The notes under the pieces: generated by a model
Told to the model about the DNA's origin: nothing
Database searches by the model: none
What the model saw: the letters and a program-made list of their open reading frames with translations, nothing else
Shown: positions 39,377 through 48,642 of the stretch, one piece after another
Numbering within the stretch: position 1 is the stretch's first letter
Layout of the letters: each line of letters opens with the position of its first letter
Translations under genes and position numbers: made by a program
Assembly: GCF_905196875.1 (NCBI RefSeq)
Contig: NZ_CAJJWO010000035.1
Coordinates: 1 to 56,049 of the forward strand
DNA: 56,049 bases
Direction: 5' to 3'
Origin: an uncultured Parabacteroides sp.
GTDB lineage: Bacteria; Bacteroidota; Bacteroidia; Bacteroidales; Tannerellaceae

Positions 39377-41791
39377 TTAATGATTGGTTCCTTCAAACAG
39401 ATCCCGGTTATCCCGTGAGTTTTGTGAACCCTTCTTGAAATTATTGAATGTATAACTGATAGACAAAGTTATAACCGGATAATCCGGTCGTATGCGTGTA
39501 ATGGATTGCAGGTCTGCTGTTGTAATATCGCTTCTGTAACGGGCAGAGTTGAATATATCCCGGAAAGAAAGTGTCGATTGCAGATTTGGACTGAACAGTT
39601 GCTGACGGATTGCCAGATTGACAAACCAGAAAGCGTCCGACCGTCCCTGCGTCGTAACCGACGGACCTACGAAGTTACCGTCCAACTGGATGCGAGTGTT
39701 CTTAAATACACGAAACATATTATTTAATGTAATATCATAATTCGTACTGGTCTCTTTCTTTCCACCCGATTGAATATCGTTCACTACCTTATAGTAATAA
39801 ACGTTTCCGTTTACATTCAGGTTCCACCATTTGTTAATTGTTAGTTGTCCGTTTAATTCGATACCCAGAGCATGGTCGTTTCCGACATTAGCCATAGAGT
39901 CGAGGGTTACTCCTGCTTGATACGGGACACGTAAGCGTTCGATCTTATCTTTTCGCGACCTGTAAAACAGGCTGGATTGCAATACCTGTTCTCCAAAGTT
40001 CTTTTTGTAATTTAGTTCAAAGGAATGTATATATTCAGGACGGATGTCGGGATTTCCAATCTCGGCTGTGTAATAATCGCGATAAGTGATATATGGCTCC
40101 ATGTAAAAGAGTTCCGGACGGTTGGTACGGTACGAATAGGCAAATGTCAGTTTCTGTTCATGGGGAAGTGTATATCCGATATGTACGGAAGGAAAAACTT
40201 CGAAACGGTTCACTTTCCGATTTGCACCTTCGATGGAGCTGCGTAATATCTGGTGCGTATGTTCGCCCCGGACACCGACCTGTGCATCGAATGCCTTATA
40301 ACTATCGCTGCCTATCAGATAAACCGAATGGATGCCACGTTGAAAATAGAATGTGTTGTAAATATCTTCGCGCCAATAGAACTCCTTTTTCTCCGGGTTC
40401 CAGAACTGCATACTGTAATCGCCGTCTTCCAGGTAAGAATGATACTGATAGCCGCTCTCCAAATGACCGGTCTTGCTGTAAGGATATTTATAGTCGACAT
40501 TACCGCGTACCGTCCAACGTATTTCATCTTCCCAGGCACGATGCCCCTGTTGTCGTTGGTTACTTTTATCAAACAGGTCGCTCTGGAAATACTCCATAGG
40601 ATTTCCTTCATATCCTAACATGAAACTGCCGGAAAGTGCATGTCCATCGTCATTGAACTTATGGGAAAATCCGGCTTTTCCGATATTAACAGTCGAATGC
40701 AGGTCGAATTCATCGCGGCTGTTGAAGTTGTGCGGGGTGGATTCGCCGGTAGCATCCTTGCGGGTTTCTGTGTAGTCCAGGTTTCCGTAGCGGGTGAATT
40801 TGTCGTAGACGACCTGCAACTCTGCGTTGAGGGATGTTTTTGGAGAGAAAGAATAATCGATACCTCCACGCAATCCGTAATGGTAGTTCTTTCCTTTTCT
40901 GGGACCATGAGATATGGATGTTGTTGTTACATTATCGACAAGAGTTGTTTTTTGCTGATCGAAGTGGCTTTCCCGGATCGGTTGGTTCCAATGCCCGGCA
41001 AAATGCCATTGCAATTTATTCAATTGCTGGGAGATAAGGAAATCGACTCCATTGGAAAGGGCTGTACTGCCATACATATTTGCCATGCCGTTAATACCTT
41101 GGCGTTTATGCTTTTTAGTGACGATGTTGATCATGCCGACTTCACCATCCGTATCATAACGTGCCGATGGAGTAGTGATGATTTCCACATTTTCTATCTG
41201 TCCGGCCGGTATCTGTTGCAATGCCTGTGTACCAGAATAAAAGCTCGGCTTTCCATCGATATATACTTTAAAGCCGCTACTCCCTCTGAATGTTACGTCA
41301 CCATTGACATCGACCCGTATGGAAGGAGTATTTTCAAGAATATCGACAGCCGTACCGCCGCTTCCCATCAGGTTATTGGAGGCATCGATGATCTTTTTAT
41401 CCAGTTTATAGATGATCTGCCTTTTCGTACCTTCCACTACGACTTCGGATAATCCGACTTCCAGTGGTTGCAATTCGATAATACCGAGATCCAATACGGG
41501 CTGAGAGGGGCGAAGCGCAATTGTTTCACGGGTATAGACGTCATATCCGATCAACCGGACCAATAATGAATATTCCTCGTCATTAATATCCGCTAGCCGG
41601 AAAGACCCATCTGTTCCGGATAACGTACTGGAAACAGCTGCCGTTTCCCCTTTCTTTAATACTATGACATCCGCAAATTCGATCGGATAACCTGTGCTTT
41701 TATCCCGGATCATCCCTTTTATCCGGGGAGAAACAGCCATAACGGAATTGAGGCTAAACACTAAAAGAATAAGAATTAAATTACCTTTCAT
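39377..41791 (-). CDS. TonB-dependent receptor / outer-membrane beta-barrel protein
   Basis: This 804-residue outer-membrane protein has a signal peptide (1-19) followed by a carboxypeptidase-like regulatory domain (about 22-110: IKGMIRDKSTGYPIEFADVI). A plug domain follows (about 115-230: SEVVVEGTKRQIIYKLDKKI, GTAVDILENTPSIRVDVNGD, GQIENVEIITTPSARYDTDG) and then a long barrel of the outer-membrane beta-barrel family 3 type. It lacks the STN domain of the receptor at 34.3 kb. Divergent from it, 150 bp away, is a 1350-residue hybrid regulator, so that regulator probably controls this transporter. The substrate is unknown. Confidence 0.88.
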   Translation of the reverse strand: MKGNLILILLVFSLNSVMAVSPRIKGMIRDKSTGYPIEFADVIVLKKGETAAVSSTLSGTDGSFRLADINDEEYSLLVRLIGYDVYTRETIALRPSQPVLDLGIIELQPLEVGLSEVVVEGTKRQIIYKLDKKIIDASNNLMGSGGTAVDILENTPSIRVDVNGDVTFRGSSGFKVYIDGKPSFYSGTQALQQIPAGQIENVEIITTPSARYDTDGEVGMINIVTKKHKRQGINGMANMYGSTALSNGVDFLISQQLNKLQWHFAGHWNQPIRESHFDQQKTTLVDNVTTTSISHGPRKGKNYHYGLRGGIDYSFSPKTSLNAELQVVYDKFTRYGNLDYTETRKDATGESTPHNFNSRDEFDLHSTVNIGKAGFSHKFNDDGHALSGSFMLGYEGNPMEYFQSDLFDKSNQRQQGHRAWEDEIRWTVRGNVDYKYPYSKTGHLESGYQYHSYLEDGDYSMQFWNPEKKEFYWREDIYNTFYFQRGIHSVYLIGSDSYKAFDAQVGVRGEHTHQILRSSIEGANRKVNRFEVFPSVHIGYTLPHEQKLTFAYSYRTNRPELFYMEPYITYRDYYTAEIGNPDIRPEYIHSFELNYKKNFGEQVLQSSLFYRSRKDKIERLRVPYQAGVTLDSMANVGNDHALGIELNGQLTINKWWNLNVNGNVYYYKVVNDIQSGGKKETSTNYDITLNNMFRVFKNTRIQLDGNFVGPSVTTQGRSDAFWFVNLAIRQQLFSPNLQSTLSFRDIFNSARYRSDITTADLQSITRIRPDYPVITLSISYTFNNFKKGSQNSRDNRDLFEGTNH

Positions 41792-41816
41792 GATGATATA
41801 TTTATGATTGATGTCG

Positions 41817-41824
41817 CAAAACTA
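41817..41824 (-). promoter_or_regulatory. -7 box of the TonB receptor gene
   Basis: TAGTTTTG on the minus strand fits TAnnTTTG, 25 bp upstream of the receptor ATG. Confidence 0.4.
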
Positions 41825-41887
41825 ATCAAGTACTTTCTATACGGAGAAGAGAAATAAAAGATCTGATCGGCGTGTCATGGAGAGAGA

Positions 41888-41938
41888 TACATTTGTCACT
41901 GTCAGACATAGCGGAGACAGGAAATAAGACTATATTTG
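41888..41938 (+). promoter_or_regulatory. Two -7 boxes before the hybrid regulator gene
   Basis: TACATTTG (41888-41895) and TATATTTG (41931-41938) both fit TAnnTTTG, and both continue as TC. The second lies only 3 bp before the chosen ATG, so a transcript from it would be practically leaderless. The first would give a leader of about 40 nt. Confidence 0.45.
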
Positions 41939-41941
41939 TCT

Positions 41942-44900
41942 ATGATTTCATTCTTCGATATAGCTATTGGAAAGAGAACTTTCTATTGTTTTCTTTTCTT
42001 ATTGGCCCTTTTGCTGATTGCTCCGTCAGTCCAGGGTTTTAACCTGCGGAAAATAAATAATGCGGAAAACCTTTCCAGCAGTAATATCTTTTCATTCTAT
42101 CAGGACGAAAAAGGATTTATGTGGATCGGTACGAGTCGTGGGGTGGATATCTATGATGGAAAGCGTATTATAAAGTACAGCCCCGGGGACGGCGAGAAAT
42201 ACTTTGCCGGTAGCCGGATTGAGAAGATAGAGCAGACCGGTGGGAAGGTCTGGCTTCAGACTTATCACGGACTATATAAGATAGACTTGAAAACATCTGT
42301 CACCCAATCGTTCGATATGTTTAACCGGATAGCTTTCCTCGATAAAGACAGCCGGGGAAATATCTTCCTGGTACAGGGTAACAATAGCATTTATTATACG
42401 CTTAAGGATCAGGAACAATTTGAGCAAAAGTTCATTCCCGATCTGGCAGCAGACGATATAGCCGATTTCTTTATCGATGACTCCGATCGATTGTGGATCT
42501 TCCGGAAAAACGGCGACAACATTTGTTTTTCTATTCAGATAGACGAGCAAGGTAATGCGAACCTTTTTCCTTTGCCCGGTTATAAGCATCCCGCCAGTAT
42601 CGTCTATTGTGCGAACGAAGATAACATCTCGTATTTCGTGGATAACACATATACGTTGTATGAATTCGATACATCCAGTCGTAAAGCTTTTCCCGTATAT
42701 CATTTAAAGGATTATCTTGCCGGAAAAGACAACATCACATCCCTTCTGAAATTCCATGACGACTATTTCATCGGCTTTAAGACGAAGGGACTATCCTTAC
42801 TTAGGAAAGGTGAATATGGTTATCATTTCGATACATTGGAGATTACCGGCGGAATCAGCTGCCTGCGTAAGGATAATTATCAGGATATGATTTGGGTAGG
42901 AACTTCAGGACACGGTGTTTTTACTTGTTCGGAAGACCTGTATTCCATCCGGTCTGTCCACCTGAATGATCTTCCGTTAAAATTGCGCCAACCAGTAAAT
43001 GCTTTGTTCGTAGACAAAGAAAATACGTTATGGCTGGGTAGCCGGGGAGACGGTATTCTTCGTGTCTTTGATTTTCAACCGGACAAAAAGGTAGAAGATC
43101 ACCGTATGGAATTGATCACTACTTCAAACAGTGGACTGCTGGATAATACGATCCTTTCTTTTTCAGCCAGTCATAAGGGTAACCTCTGGATCGGAAGTGA
43201 ACACGGACTGGGCTATTTTAACCGGATAGAAAAACGTATCATTCCTGTCCCTGTGTTATGTGGGAATAGAAATGTAGAATTCATATCCGATATATATGAA
43301 CGGGACTCCCTATTGTGGATATCTACGCTTGGCATGGGGATCATACAGGCTACACTTGAATGGCGGAACAGCTATCCTGTAGTAACGGTTGTAAAACAAT
43401 TCACTGTCCGTGAAGATGACGAGTTTACCAATCGTTTTCAATATATCTATCAGGAAAACGATTCTATTTTATGGTGTATGAATAGGGGAGAAGGCTTCTT
43501 CCGGCTGAATATCGCTACGTCTACCTGGGACAATATCCGTTTTGAAGGAAATACGATCAATGAAACCAATGTTATACAGAAAGATTATCACGGAAACTAT
43601 CTGGTCGGAACTAATTTCGGGTTGGTAAAGTATAGCCTGGACGATTATAAATTATTGAATGAGATCAATAAATACCCAACCAACAGTATTTATAGTATTC
43701 TTCCTGACACCATTGCCGGTTATTGGTTAAGTACCAACCGGGGGCTGATCTTGTATAATACAGACCAGGATTTGTTCCGCACTTACGATCATCACGACGG
43801 TCTTTCGATACTTGAATTTAATGAAGGTTCCTCTTTCAAAAACGAAAATGACGGGACGCTTTTCTTCGGAGGAACCAATGGCTTTGTTACTATCCGTCGT
43901 AATTATTATGATGAAGGACAACACTATATGCCGCCAGTCTATTTCAGGACGATCACTATACGCGATAGGCAGTACCCTGTTGAGGAATTCCTGTCGCAGA
44001 AGGGAAAAAAGACTATCCTGAAATTATCGCATGACGAGAATTTTTTTACGCTTTCTTTCTCTGCGACCGACTATCTGAACGGTAATGGTTATTCCTATTA
44101 TTATAAGTTGGATAGCGGTGAAAAGGAATGGACTTCCAACGGAAGTTCCGATATAATCACTTTCGCTGACCTTCATCCGGGGAATTATACATTGTATATA
44201 AAGTACTATAATAAAGTACTGGGAAAAGAAAGTTATATCTATAAACTTAATATCGAAGTTTTACCTCCGTGGTATGCTTCACCCTGGGCCCGATGTATTT
44301 ATTTTTTACTATTATTGGTTGTGACAGGGCTTGTCACCCGGATATGGATTGTTTACAATAGAAAGAAAAAAACGGATCGTCTGCAGAAGATGGAACAGAA
44401 GCATAAAGAGGAAATATACGAGTCCAAGCTCCAGTTCTTCACGAATATATCCCATGAGTTCTGTACGCCGTTAACGCTTATCTATGGTCCTTGCAACCGT
44501 TTGATGGAGCAGAAGAGCTTGAGTGAGCCTGCCCGGAAATACACTTCCATCATTAAGCAGAATGCCGAGAGGCTAAATTCGCTGATACAGGATCTGATCG
44601 AATTCAACCGGATCGAGTCGGGTTATAAGAAACCTGTAATAATACCTGTCGATATAACCGCTTTAGCCAATAAACTGGCAGAGTCATTCACCGATATGGC
44701 GGAGTCGCATGCTGTAAGATTTGAAAAAGAGATATCACTTTTTATTCAATGGAACTCCGACAAGGATTTTATTGTCACTATCCTTTTTAATCTTTTATCC
44801 AATGCATTCAAATACGCGGAAAACGAGAAGAAAGTAATTGTCAGGATCGGAACCGACTCCGATAATTTGTATATCACTGTTTCCAATACCGGAAAGGGAA

Positions 44901-45991
44901 TAGCTGCAAAAGATATTCCAACTCTGTTTGACAGATACTGCATTCTGCAGAACATTGAACAAAACGATAATACCTCATTCTGGTCGCGTAACGGGTTAGG
45001 TCTGGCAATCTCTTACAATATGGTGCATCTGCTCGGCGGAACGATTGAAGTAGAGAGTATCCCGGATGAATGGACACATTTCAGGATCAAACTGCCTTAC
45101 CTCGAAGCTTCTCTTGCCGGATCGAACGAAGAGACGGCTGTGTCGTTGCCCGATTACAATCCGGAACGTACACCTGTCTGTCAAATCCCTGAAATTCCTA
45201 TTGACACATCGAAACCGACACTGCTTGTCGTGGATGATGAAATAGAAATTCGCTGGCTTATCTTCGATATATTCAGGGACGATTATAATGTATTGACAGC
45301 TGCCGGTCCCATTGAAGCCTCTGAAATATTGAAAGATATACACCCCGACCTTATCATTTGTGACGTGATTATGCCGGGAACAGATGGTCTGACCTTCTCA
45401 CGGCAGGTAAAAGAGGATGAAACAACTGCTCATATCCCTTTTATCCTGTTATCGGCTCGACAAGATGTTGAAGGGCAGACTGCAGGGTTGAATGCCGGAG
45501 CAGAACTTTATATAACCAAGCCGTTTAATGTGGATTTTCTGAAATCTTCCGTACAACGCCTGTTGGAGAGAAAAGAAAGTCTCCGTGAATATTTCTCGTC
45601 TCCATTGAGTTCATACACGTTAGAGAACGGAAAGCTATCTCATAAAGAGCATAAGAAATTCATCAATGATATATTGAAGATCATTAATAAAAATCTAAGG
45701 AACAAAGACCTGTCTGCCCAATTGATCGCTGAGAAAATGAACATAGGCCTTCGTTCCTTTTACCGTAAACTGGAAGAGATTGAAGAGATCACTCTTGCCG
45801 AACTGATCAATAACTGTCGGTTACTGAAAGCTGCCGATTTGCTTATAAAAACAAAACTGACCATCGATGAAATAGTCTTTCAGTCCGGCTTCACCAACCG
45901 CTCCACCTTTTATCGGGCATTCTCAAAGAAATATAATTGTACTCCGACGGAGTATAGAAAAAAACAGTCGGCGGCGATAAATCCTCAATAG
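41942..45991 (+). CDS. Hybrid two-component system regulator (one-protein sensor kinase/response regulator)
   Basis: This 1349-residue inner-membrane regulator has a signal anchor (about 10-35). A periplasmic sensor follows, made of two-component propeller repeats (NIFSFYQDEKGFMWIGTSRG, ALFVDKENTLWLGSRGDG, LSFSASHKGNLWIGSEHGLG), then a Y_Y_Y domain (about 705-765) and a transmembrane helix (about 780-802). HisKA has NISHEFCTPLTLIYG (His838). The ATPase domain is intact (NLLSNAFKYAE, NGLGLAISYN). The receiver has Asp1141 in LIICDVIMPG, and an AraC helix-turn-helix ends the protein. I chose ATG 41942; an in-frame TTG at 41936 lies in the -7 box. HTCS proteins sense glycans, and the divergent TonB receptor is the likely target. 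Confidence 0.93.
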   Translation: MISFFDIAIGKRTFYCFLFLLALLLIAPSVQGFNLRKINNAENLSSSNIFSFYQDEKGFMWIGTSRGVDIYDGKRIIKYSPGDGEKYFAGSRIEKIEQTGGKVWLQTYHGLYKIDLKTSVTQSFDMFNRIAFLDKDSRGNIFLVQGNNSIYYTLKDQEQFEQKFIPDLAADDIADFFIDDSDRLWIFRKNGDNICFSIQIDEQGNANLFPLPGYKHPASIVYCANEDNISYFVDNTYTLYEFDTSSRKAFPVYHLKDYLAGKDNITSLLKFHDDYFIGFKTKGLSLLRKGEYGYHFDTLEITGGISCLRKDNYQDMIWVGTSGHGVFTCSEDLYSIRSVHLNDLPLKLRQPVNALFVDKENTLWLGSRGDGILRVFDFQPDKKVEDHRMELITTSNSGLLDNTILSFSASHKGNLWIGSEHGLGYFNRIEKRIIPVPVLCGNRNVEFISDIYERDSLLWISTLGMGIIQATLEWRNSYPVVTVVKQFTVREDDEFTNRFQYIYQENDSILWCMNRGEGFFRLNIATSTWDNIRFEGNTINETNVIQKDYHGNYLVGTNFGLVKYSLDDYKLLNEINKYPTNSIYSILPDTIAGYWLSTNRGLILYNTDQDLFRTYDHHDGLSILEFNEGSSFKNENDGTLFFGGTNGFVTIRRNYYDEGQHYMPPVYFRTITIRDRQYPVEEFLSQKGKKTILKLSHDENFFTLSFSATDYLNGNGYSYYYKLDSGEKEWTSNGSSDIITFADLHPGNYTLYIKYYNKVLGKESYIYKLNIEVLPPWYASPWARCIYFLLLLVVTGLVTRIWIVYNRKKKTDRLQKMEQKHKEEIYESKLQFFTNISHEFCTPLTLIYGPCNRLMEQKSLSEPARKYTSIIKQNAERLNSLIQDLIEFNRIESGYKKPVIIPVDITALANKLAESFTDMAESHAVRFEKEISLFIQWNSDKDFIVTILFNLLSNAFKYAENEKKVIVRIGTDSDNLYITVSNTGKGIAAKDIPTLFDRYCILQNIEQNDNTSFWSRNGLGLAISYNMVHLLGGTIEVESIPDEWTHFRIKLPYLEASLAGSNEETAVSLPDYNPERTPVCQIPEIPIDTSKPTLLVVDDEIEIRWLIFDIFRDDYNVLTAAGPIEASEILKDIHPDLIICDVIMPGTDGLTFSRQVKEDETTAHIPFILLSARQDVEGQTAGLNAGAELYITKPFNVDFLKSSVQRLLERKESLREYFSSPLSSYTLENGKLSHKEHKKFINDILKIINKNLRNKDLSAQLIAEKMNIGLRSFYRKLEEIEEITLAELINNCRLLKAADLLIKTKLTIDEIVFQSGFTNRSTFYRAFSKKYNCTPTEYRKKQSAAINPQ

Positions 45992-46009
45992 CTATCAATG
46001 TTTTTTATA

Positions 46010-46190
46010 TTATCTGATAAAGTTCGTTATTTGACGCTCTTCAGTTTCCGGCGAAGGCTGTGCCCCGGCCTTTATGTTTTTCAGTAACCAGGCCATATTC
46101 TTACCGAGTGTCCGCATGGTCTGTAAACCTTCGGCATCCTGTGCAGCCTCGCCGGGCATGCGACCGTGTATGAATAAGTAATACTTTCAT
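46010..46190 (-). pseudogene. Flavodoxin-family / FMN reductase-like gene with large internal deletion
   Basis: On the minus strand ATG 46190 opens MKVLLIHT, the usual N-terminus of flavodoxin-family oxidoreductases. After about seven codons a shifted frame gives HGRMPGEAAQDAEGLQTMRT, LGKNMAWLLKNIKAGAQ and finally RQITNFIR with TAA at 46010-46012, the C-terminal end of the same kind of protein. About 120 residues, including the flavin-binding core, are missing. The remnant is convergent with the hybrid regulator gene and ends 18 bp after it. Confidence 0.65.
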
Positions 46191-46263
46191 ATATATAATC
46201 TTTATTGGACAAAAGTAGCAGTTTTGAGACAATGCCCTGTTCTTTAGGATACAGAATTGACCT

Positions 46264-46770
46264 TTATTTCTTTTTGCGGGTAGCAAAAACTTTAGCTAAA
46301 GTTATCCATTCCCCGTCTTCGTTGATAGCGGTACTTCGCCAGGTGAAAGAATTGTCTGTAATATCAGAAAATATCCATTTCATACCTTGCGAAGTTATCT
46401 CCGTCAGGACAATTTCATCTCCTTCTTTCCGGGCTTCCAGCCGGGCACATTCTTCCGGGCATCCGTAGAAGATTTCCCAAATACATTTTTCCGGATTAAA
46501 TAATCTGAGAGTAGTCCCGTAAGCTGCGTCCGGTTGGATATCGATCAATCTTTCTGTTCGTGACGGAACAATAAAGACATCTTGTACTGCCATTCCGTCG
46601 AGTACCCATGAAAAGATCCATTCTCCTTTTACGCGTCTGGGAGTAGGTGTGTTGAGGTGGTCGTTCCAGTCAAGATCCCATTCACCTATCACTTTACCAA
46701 AGAAATTGTACTCTTCCGGTATTCTTTCACTCTTTCCTTTGCTGACTAGTGCTGCTTCAAATTCGTTCAT
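46264..46770 (-). CDS. Hypothetical protein of beta-rich, lipocalin-like type
   Basis: This 168-residue cytoplasmic protein has no signal peptide. It has a regular pattern of tryptophan-rich beta strands: FFGKVIGEWDLDWNDH, RRVKGEWIFSWVLDGMAVQD, YGTTLRLFNPEKCIWEIFY, LEARKEGDEIVLTEI, MKWIFSDITDNSFTWRS and a basic end. This suggests a small barrel of the DUF1579/lipocalin sort, but I do not recognise a named family with confidence. It is flanked by two decayed genes, the flavodoxin remnant and the hydrolase remnant, and itself looks intact. A -7 box is present at 46809-46816. Confidence 0.7.
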   Translation of the reverse strand: MNEFEAALVSKGKSERIPEEYNFFGKVIGEWDLDWNDHLNTPTPRRVKGEWIFSWVLDGMAVQDVFIVPSRTERLIDIQPDAAYGTTLRLFNPEKCIWEIFYGCPEECARLEARKEGDEIVLTEITSQGMKWIFSDITDNSFTWRSTAINEDGEWITLAKVFATRKKK

Positions 46771-46808
46771 GATTTCTTATTTAATTTGATTCAAGGTTTA
46801 ATATTTAA

Positions 46809-46816
46809 CAAAGATA
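46809..46816 (-). promoter_or_regulatory. -7 box of the hypothetical gene
   Basis: TATCTTTG on the minus strand fits TAnnTTTG, 38 bp upstream of the ATG at 46770. Confidence 0.45.
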
Positions 46817-46896
46817 AGCGAAAATCAACAAACAAGAACAGTGATAAAGGTAAAAATATCAGTAATCCATATACCAGACTTCTGATAAAAGGGATG

Positions 46897-46904
46897 TACT
46901 TTTG
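46897..46904 (+). promoter_or_regulatory. -7 box of the hydrolase pseudogene
   Basis: TACTTTTG fits TAnnTTTG, 21 bp upstream of ATG 46926. It overlaps the in-frame TTG at 46902 and so rules that start out. Confidence 0.45.
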
Positions 46905-46925
46905 TTTTATATAAAAGGATTAGAT

Positions 46926-47658
46926 ATGAAAATAAAAAATAGATGGTATATGGTAGCAGGACTTATAATAGGTATAGTGATCGTTTTAGGAGTGGCAGTG
47001 GTCGCTTTTATCAATCAACCGGCTTTCGGACGTCTGCCGCAAGGGGAACGACTGGAAAAAATAGAACATTCTCCCCATTATAAAAACGGAGAGTTTCAGA
47101 ATATATATCCGACGACGTTAATGACTTCCGGTAAAGGACGTTTGCGTAGCATGTGGGATTTCCTGATCTCCTCCAGGCCTGACGGGCTGAATCCGGATGT
47201 TCCGGTTCCGGCTATCAAATCTGATCTGAAAAACTTGGCGGACAATTCGAATGTAATGGTCTGGTTCGGCCATTCTTCCTATCTGCTTCAATTATCCGGT
47301 AAACGAATTTTAGTCGATCCGGTGTTTTGTATGGCTTCTCCGGTTTCCTTTGTCAATAAGCCTTTTAAAGGAACGGATATATATAAACCGGAAGATATGC
47401 CGGATATCGATTATCTGGTTATTAGCCATGACCATTGGGATCATTTGGATTATCAGACGGTAATCCGGCTGAAAGATCGTATCCGTAAAGTGATCTGCCC
47501 TTTGGGTGTGGGCGAACATTTATTCCAAATACGCATTAGCCAGACACCGTTGGGATGAACCGTTGAAAAACGAAATTGAGATGGCAAAAGAAAACTCTTT
47601 GGAGCTGATCGTTCCGGTGATCGGACAGGTCGTCGATATCTCTGGTACACATTACTGA
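46926..47658 (+). pseudogene. Metallo-beta-lactamase-fold hydrolase with internal deletion and frameshift
   Basis: The N-terminal 211 codons (46926-47558) encode a membrane anchor (about 8-28) and the first half of an MBL-fold hydrolase of the UlaG/NAPE-PLD-like group: VMVWFGHSSYLLQLSGKRIL, VDPVFC and the metal motif SHDHWDHLD. After GVGEHL the frame goes astray and stops. In another frame the DNA continues with SKYALARHRWDEPLKNEIEM and ELIVPVIGQVVDI up to TGA 47656-47658. That is the normal C-terminal end, with the His that closes the metal site region. About 110 residues in between, including further metal ligands, are missing, so the enzyme should be inactive. Confidence 0.8.
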
Positions 47659-47668
47659 TAAATCAACT

Positions 47669-48619
47669 TTAATACTCAGGCTTTTGTAAACTTTTTAAAT
47701 ATGGCATTTGAACATTATGCTTTTCGCCATCTACGATGACATCTTCAAGCATTCTTTTTATTTCATCGGGGGCATGCTGCGTATGTCCGTCAAACATGAT
47801 GCATAAAGTTTCGTTACTGTAAATTTTCATTAAAACGGGCACGAGAAAGAACAAAGGAAGATAATAGGGGCGGTTTGCCTTTTCAACCTTTGGATCGAAT
47901 CCTTTTCTGTAACAGATTTCAAAGCCTTCGCGGATTGATTTGATGGTATTCTTGAGTAGCTGTGAGTTACCGGCGAAGTTTTTGCCTCCTCCGGCCTTTA
48001 TAATCCCGGCAGATAAACTAGCGGCAATAGCGTAATGGGTTATAAGCCAGGTTTTAATATGTTTGGAGACAAGCGGTTTTAGATTCGCATTCTCCAATGC
48101 TTTTGACATTTTTACTATACGGGGTGTCATTTCTCCGTTAACTTCTCCAAGAAGTGTGGCAGAATTCTTCATTCCTGAAATTGCACAATGAATGCAATGT
48201 TCATCTCTACCACCACCCACTTTAAAAGGAAAGCCGAAGAAATACTGTTCGGGAGAAAGGAACCTGGCTATTGTCTCAAAGTCATTCCATATGTTTTGGA
48301 AAAAAAGAATATGTGCCTTTCCTGCTGATTCGGCCAATACCGGCAAGATATCTTTCAAATAAATACAATTGGTCGCTACGATAATATATTCAAAATCATT
48401 ATAGGGAGAGAGATTGTCAATGACTTTCGGGTGGAATCTAACTTGCTCTGTTTGTTTTTGTTTTCCTCTGAAGTCGGAACAAAAGATATCGATACCGTCT
48501 TTTTCTATTCTCGACTTTTTCCCCTGCCGTACCAAAACGGTCATGTCATGTCCTGCTTTAGCTAATTGCCAACCGTAAGTACAACCTATTACGCCAGGTC
48601 CATAGATTAGAATTTTCAT
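47669..48619 (-). CDS. Ketopantoate reductase-family oxidoreductase
   Basis: This 316-residue NAD(P)-binding protein of the ApbA/PanE family has the Rossmann motif YGPGVIGCTYGWQLAKAG at the start, then MTVLVRQGKKSRIEKDGIDI, FEYIIVATNCIYLKDILPVL and the helical C-terminal domain. Because the family is broad and the gene follows an AraC regulator, the substrate may not be ketopantoate; similar proteins occur as stand-alone oxidoreductases. It starts 23 bp after the AraC gene, so the two form an operon. It ends 10 bp from the convergent hydrolase remnant. Confidence 0.85.
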   Translation of the reverse strand: MKILIYGPGVIGCTYGWQLAKAGHDMTVLVRQGKKSRIEKDGIDIFCSDFRGKQKQTEQVRFHPKVIDNLSPYNDFEYIIVATNCIYLKDILPVLAESAGKAHILFFQNIWNDFETIARFLSPEQYFFGFPFKVGGGRDEHCIHCAISGMKNSATLLGEVNGEMTPRIVKMSKALENANLKPLVSKHIKTWLITHYAIAASLSAGIIKAGGGKNFAGNSQLLKNTIKSIREGFEICYRKGFDPKVEKANRPYYLPLFFLVPVLMKIYSNETLCIMFDGHTQHAPDEIKRMLEDVIVDGEKHNVQMPYLKSLQKPEY

Positions 48620-48642
48620 GATTACTCTATTTTGTATTATTA

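Noticed and set aside
40640..41452. 270-codon open frame opposite the TonB receptor gene
   Set aside because: It has no recognisable motif and the opposite strand is a well-supported receptor.
46101..46286. 61-codon minus-strand frame
   Set aside because: It is the out-of-frame reading of the flavodoxin remnant extended upstream; only the first few codons from 46190 match the family.
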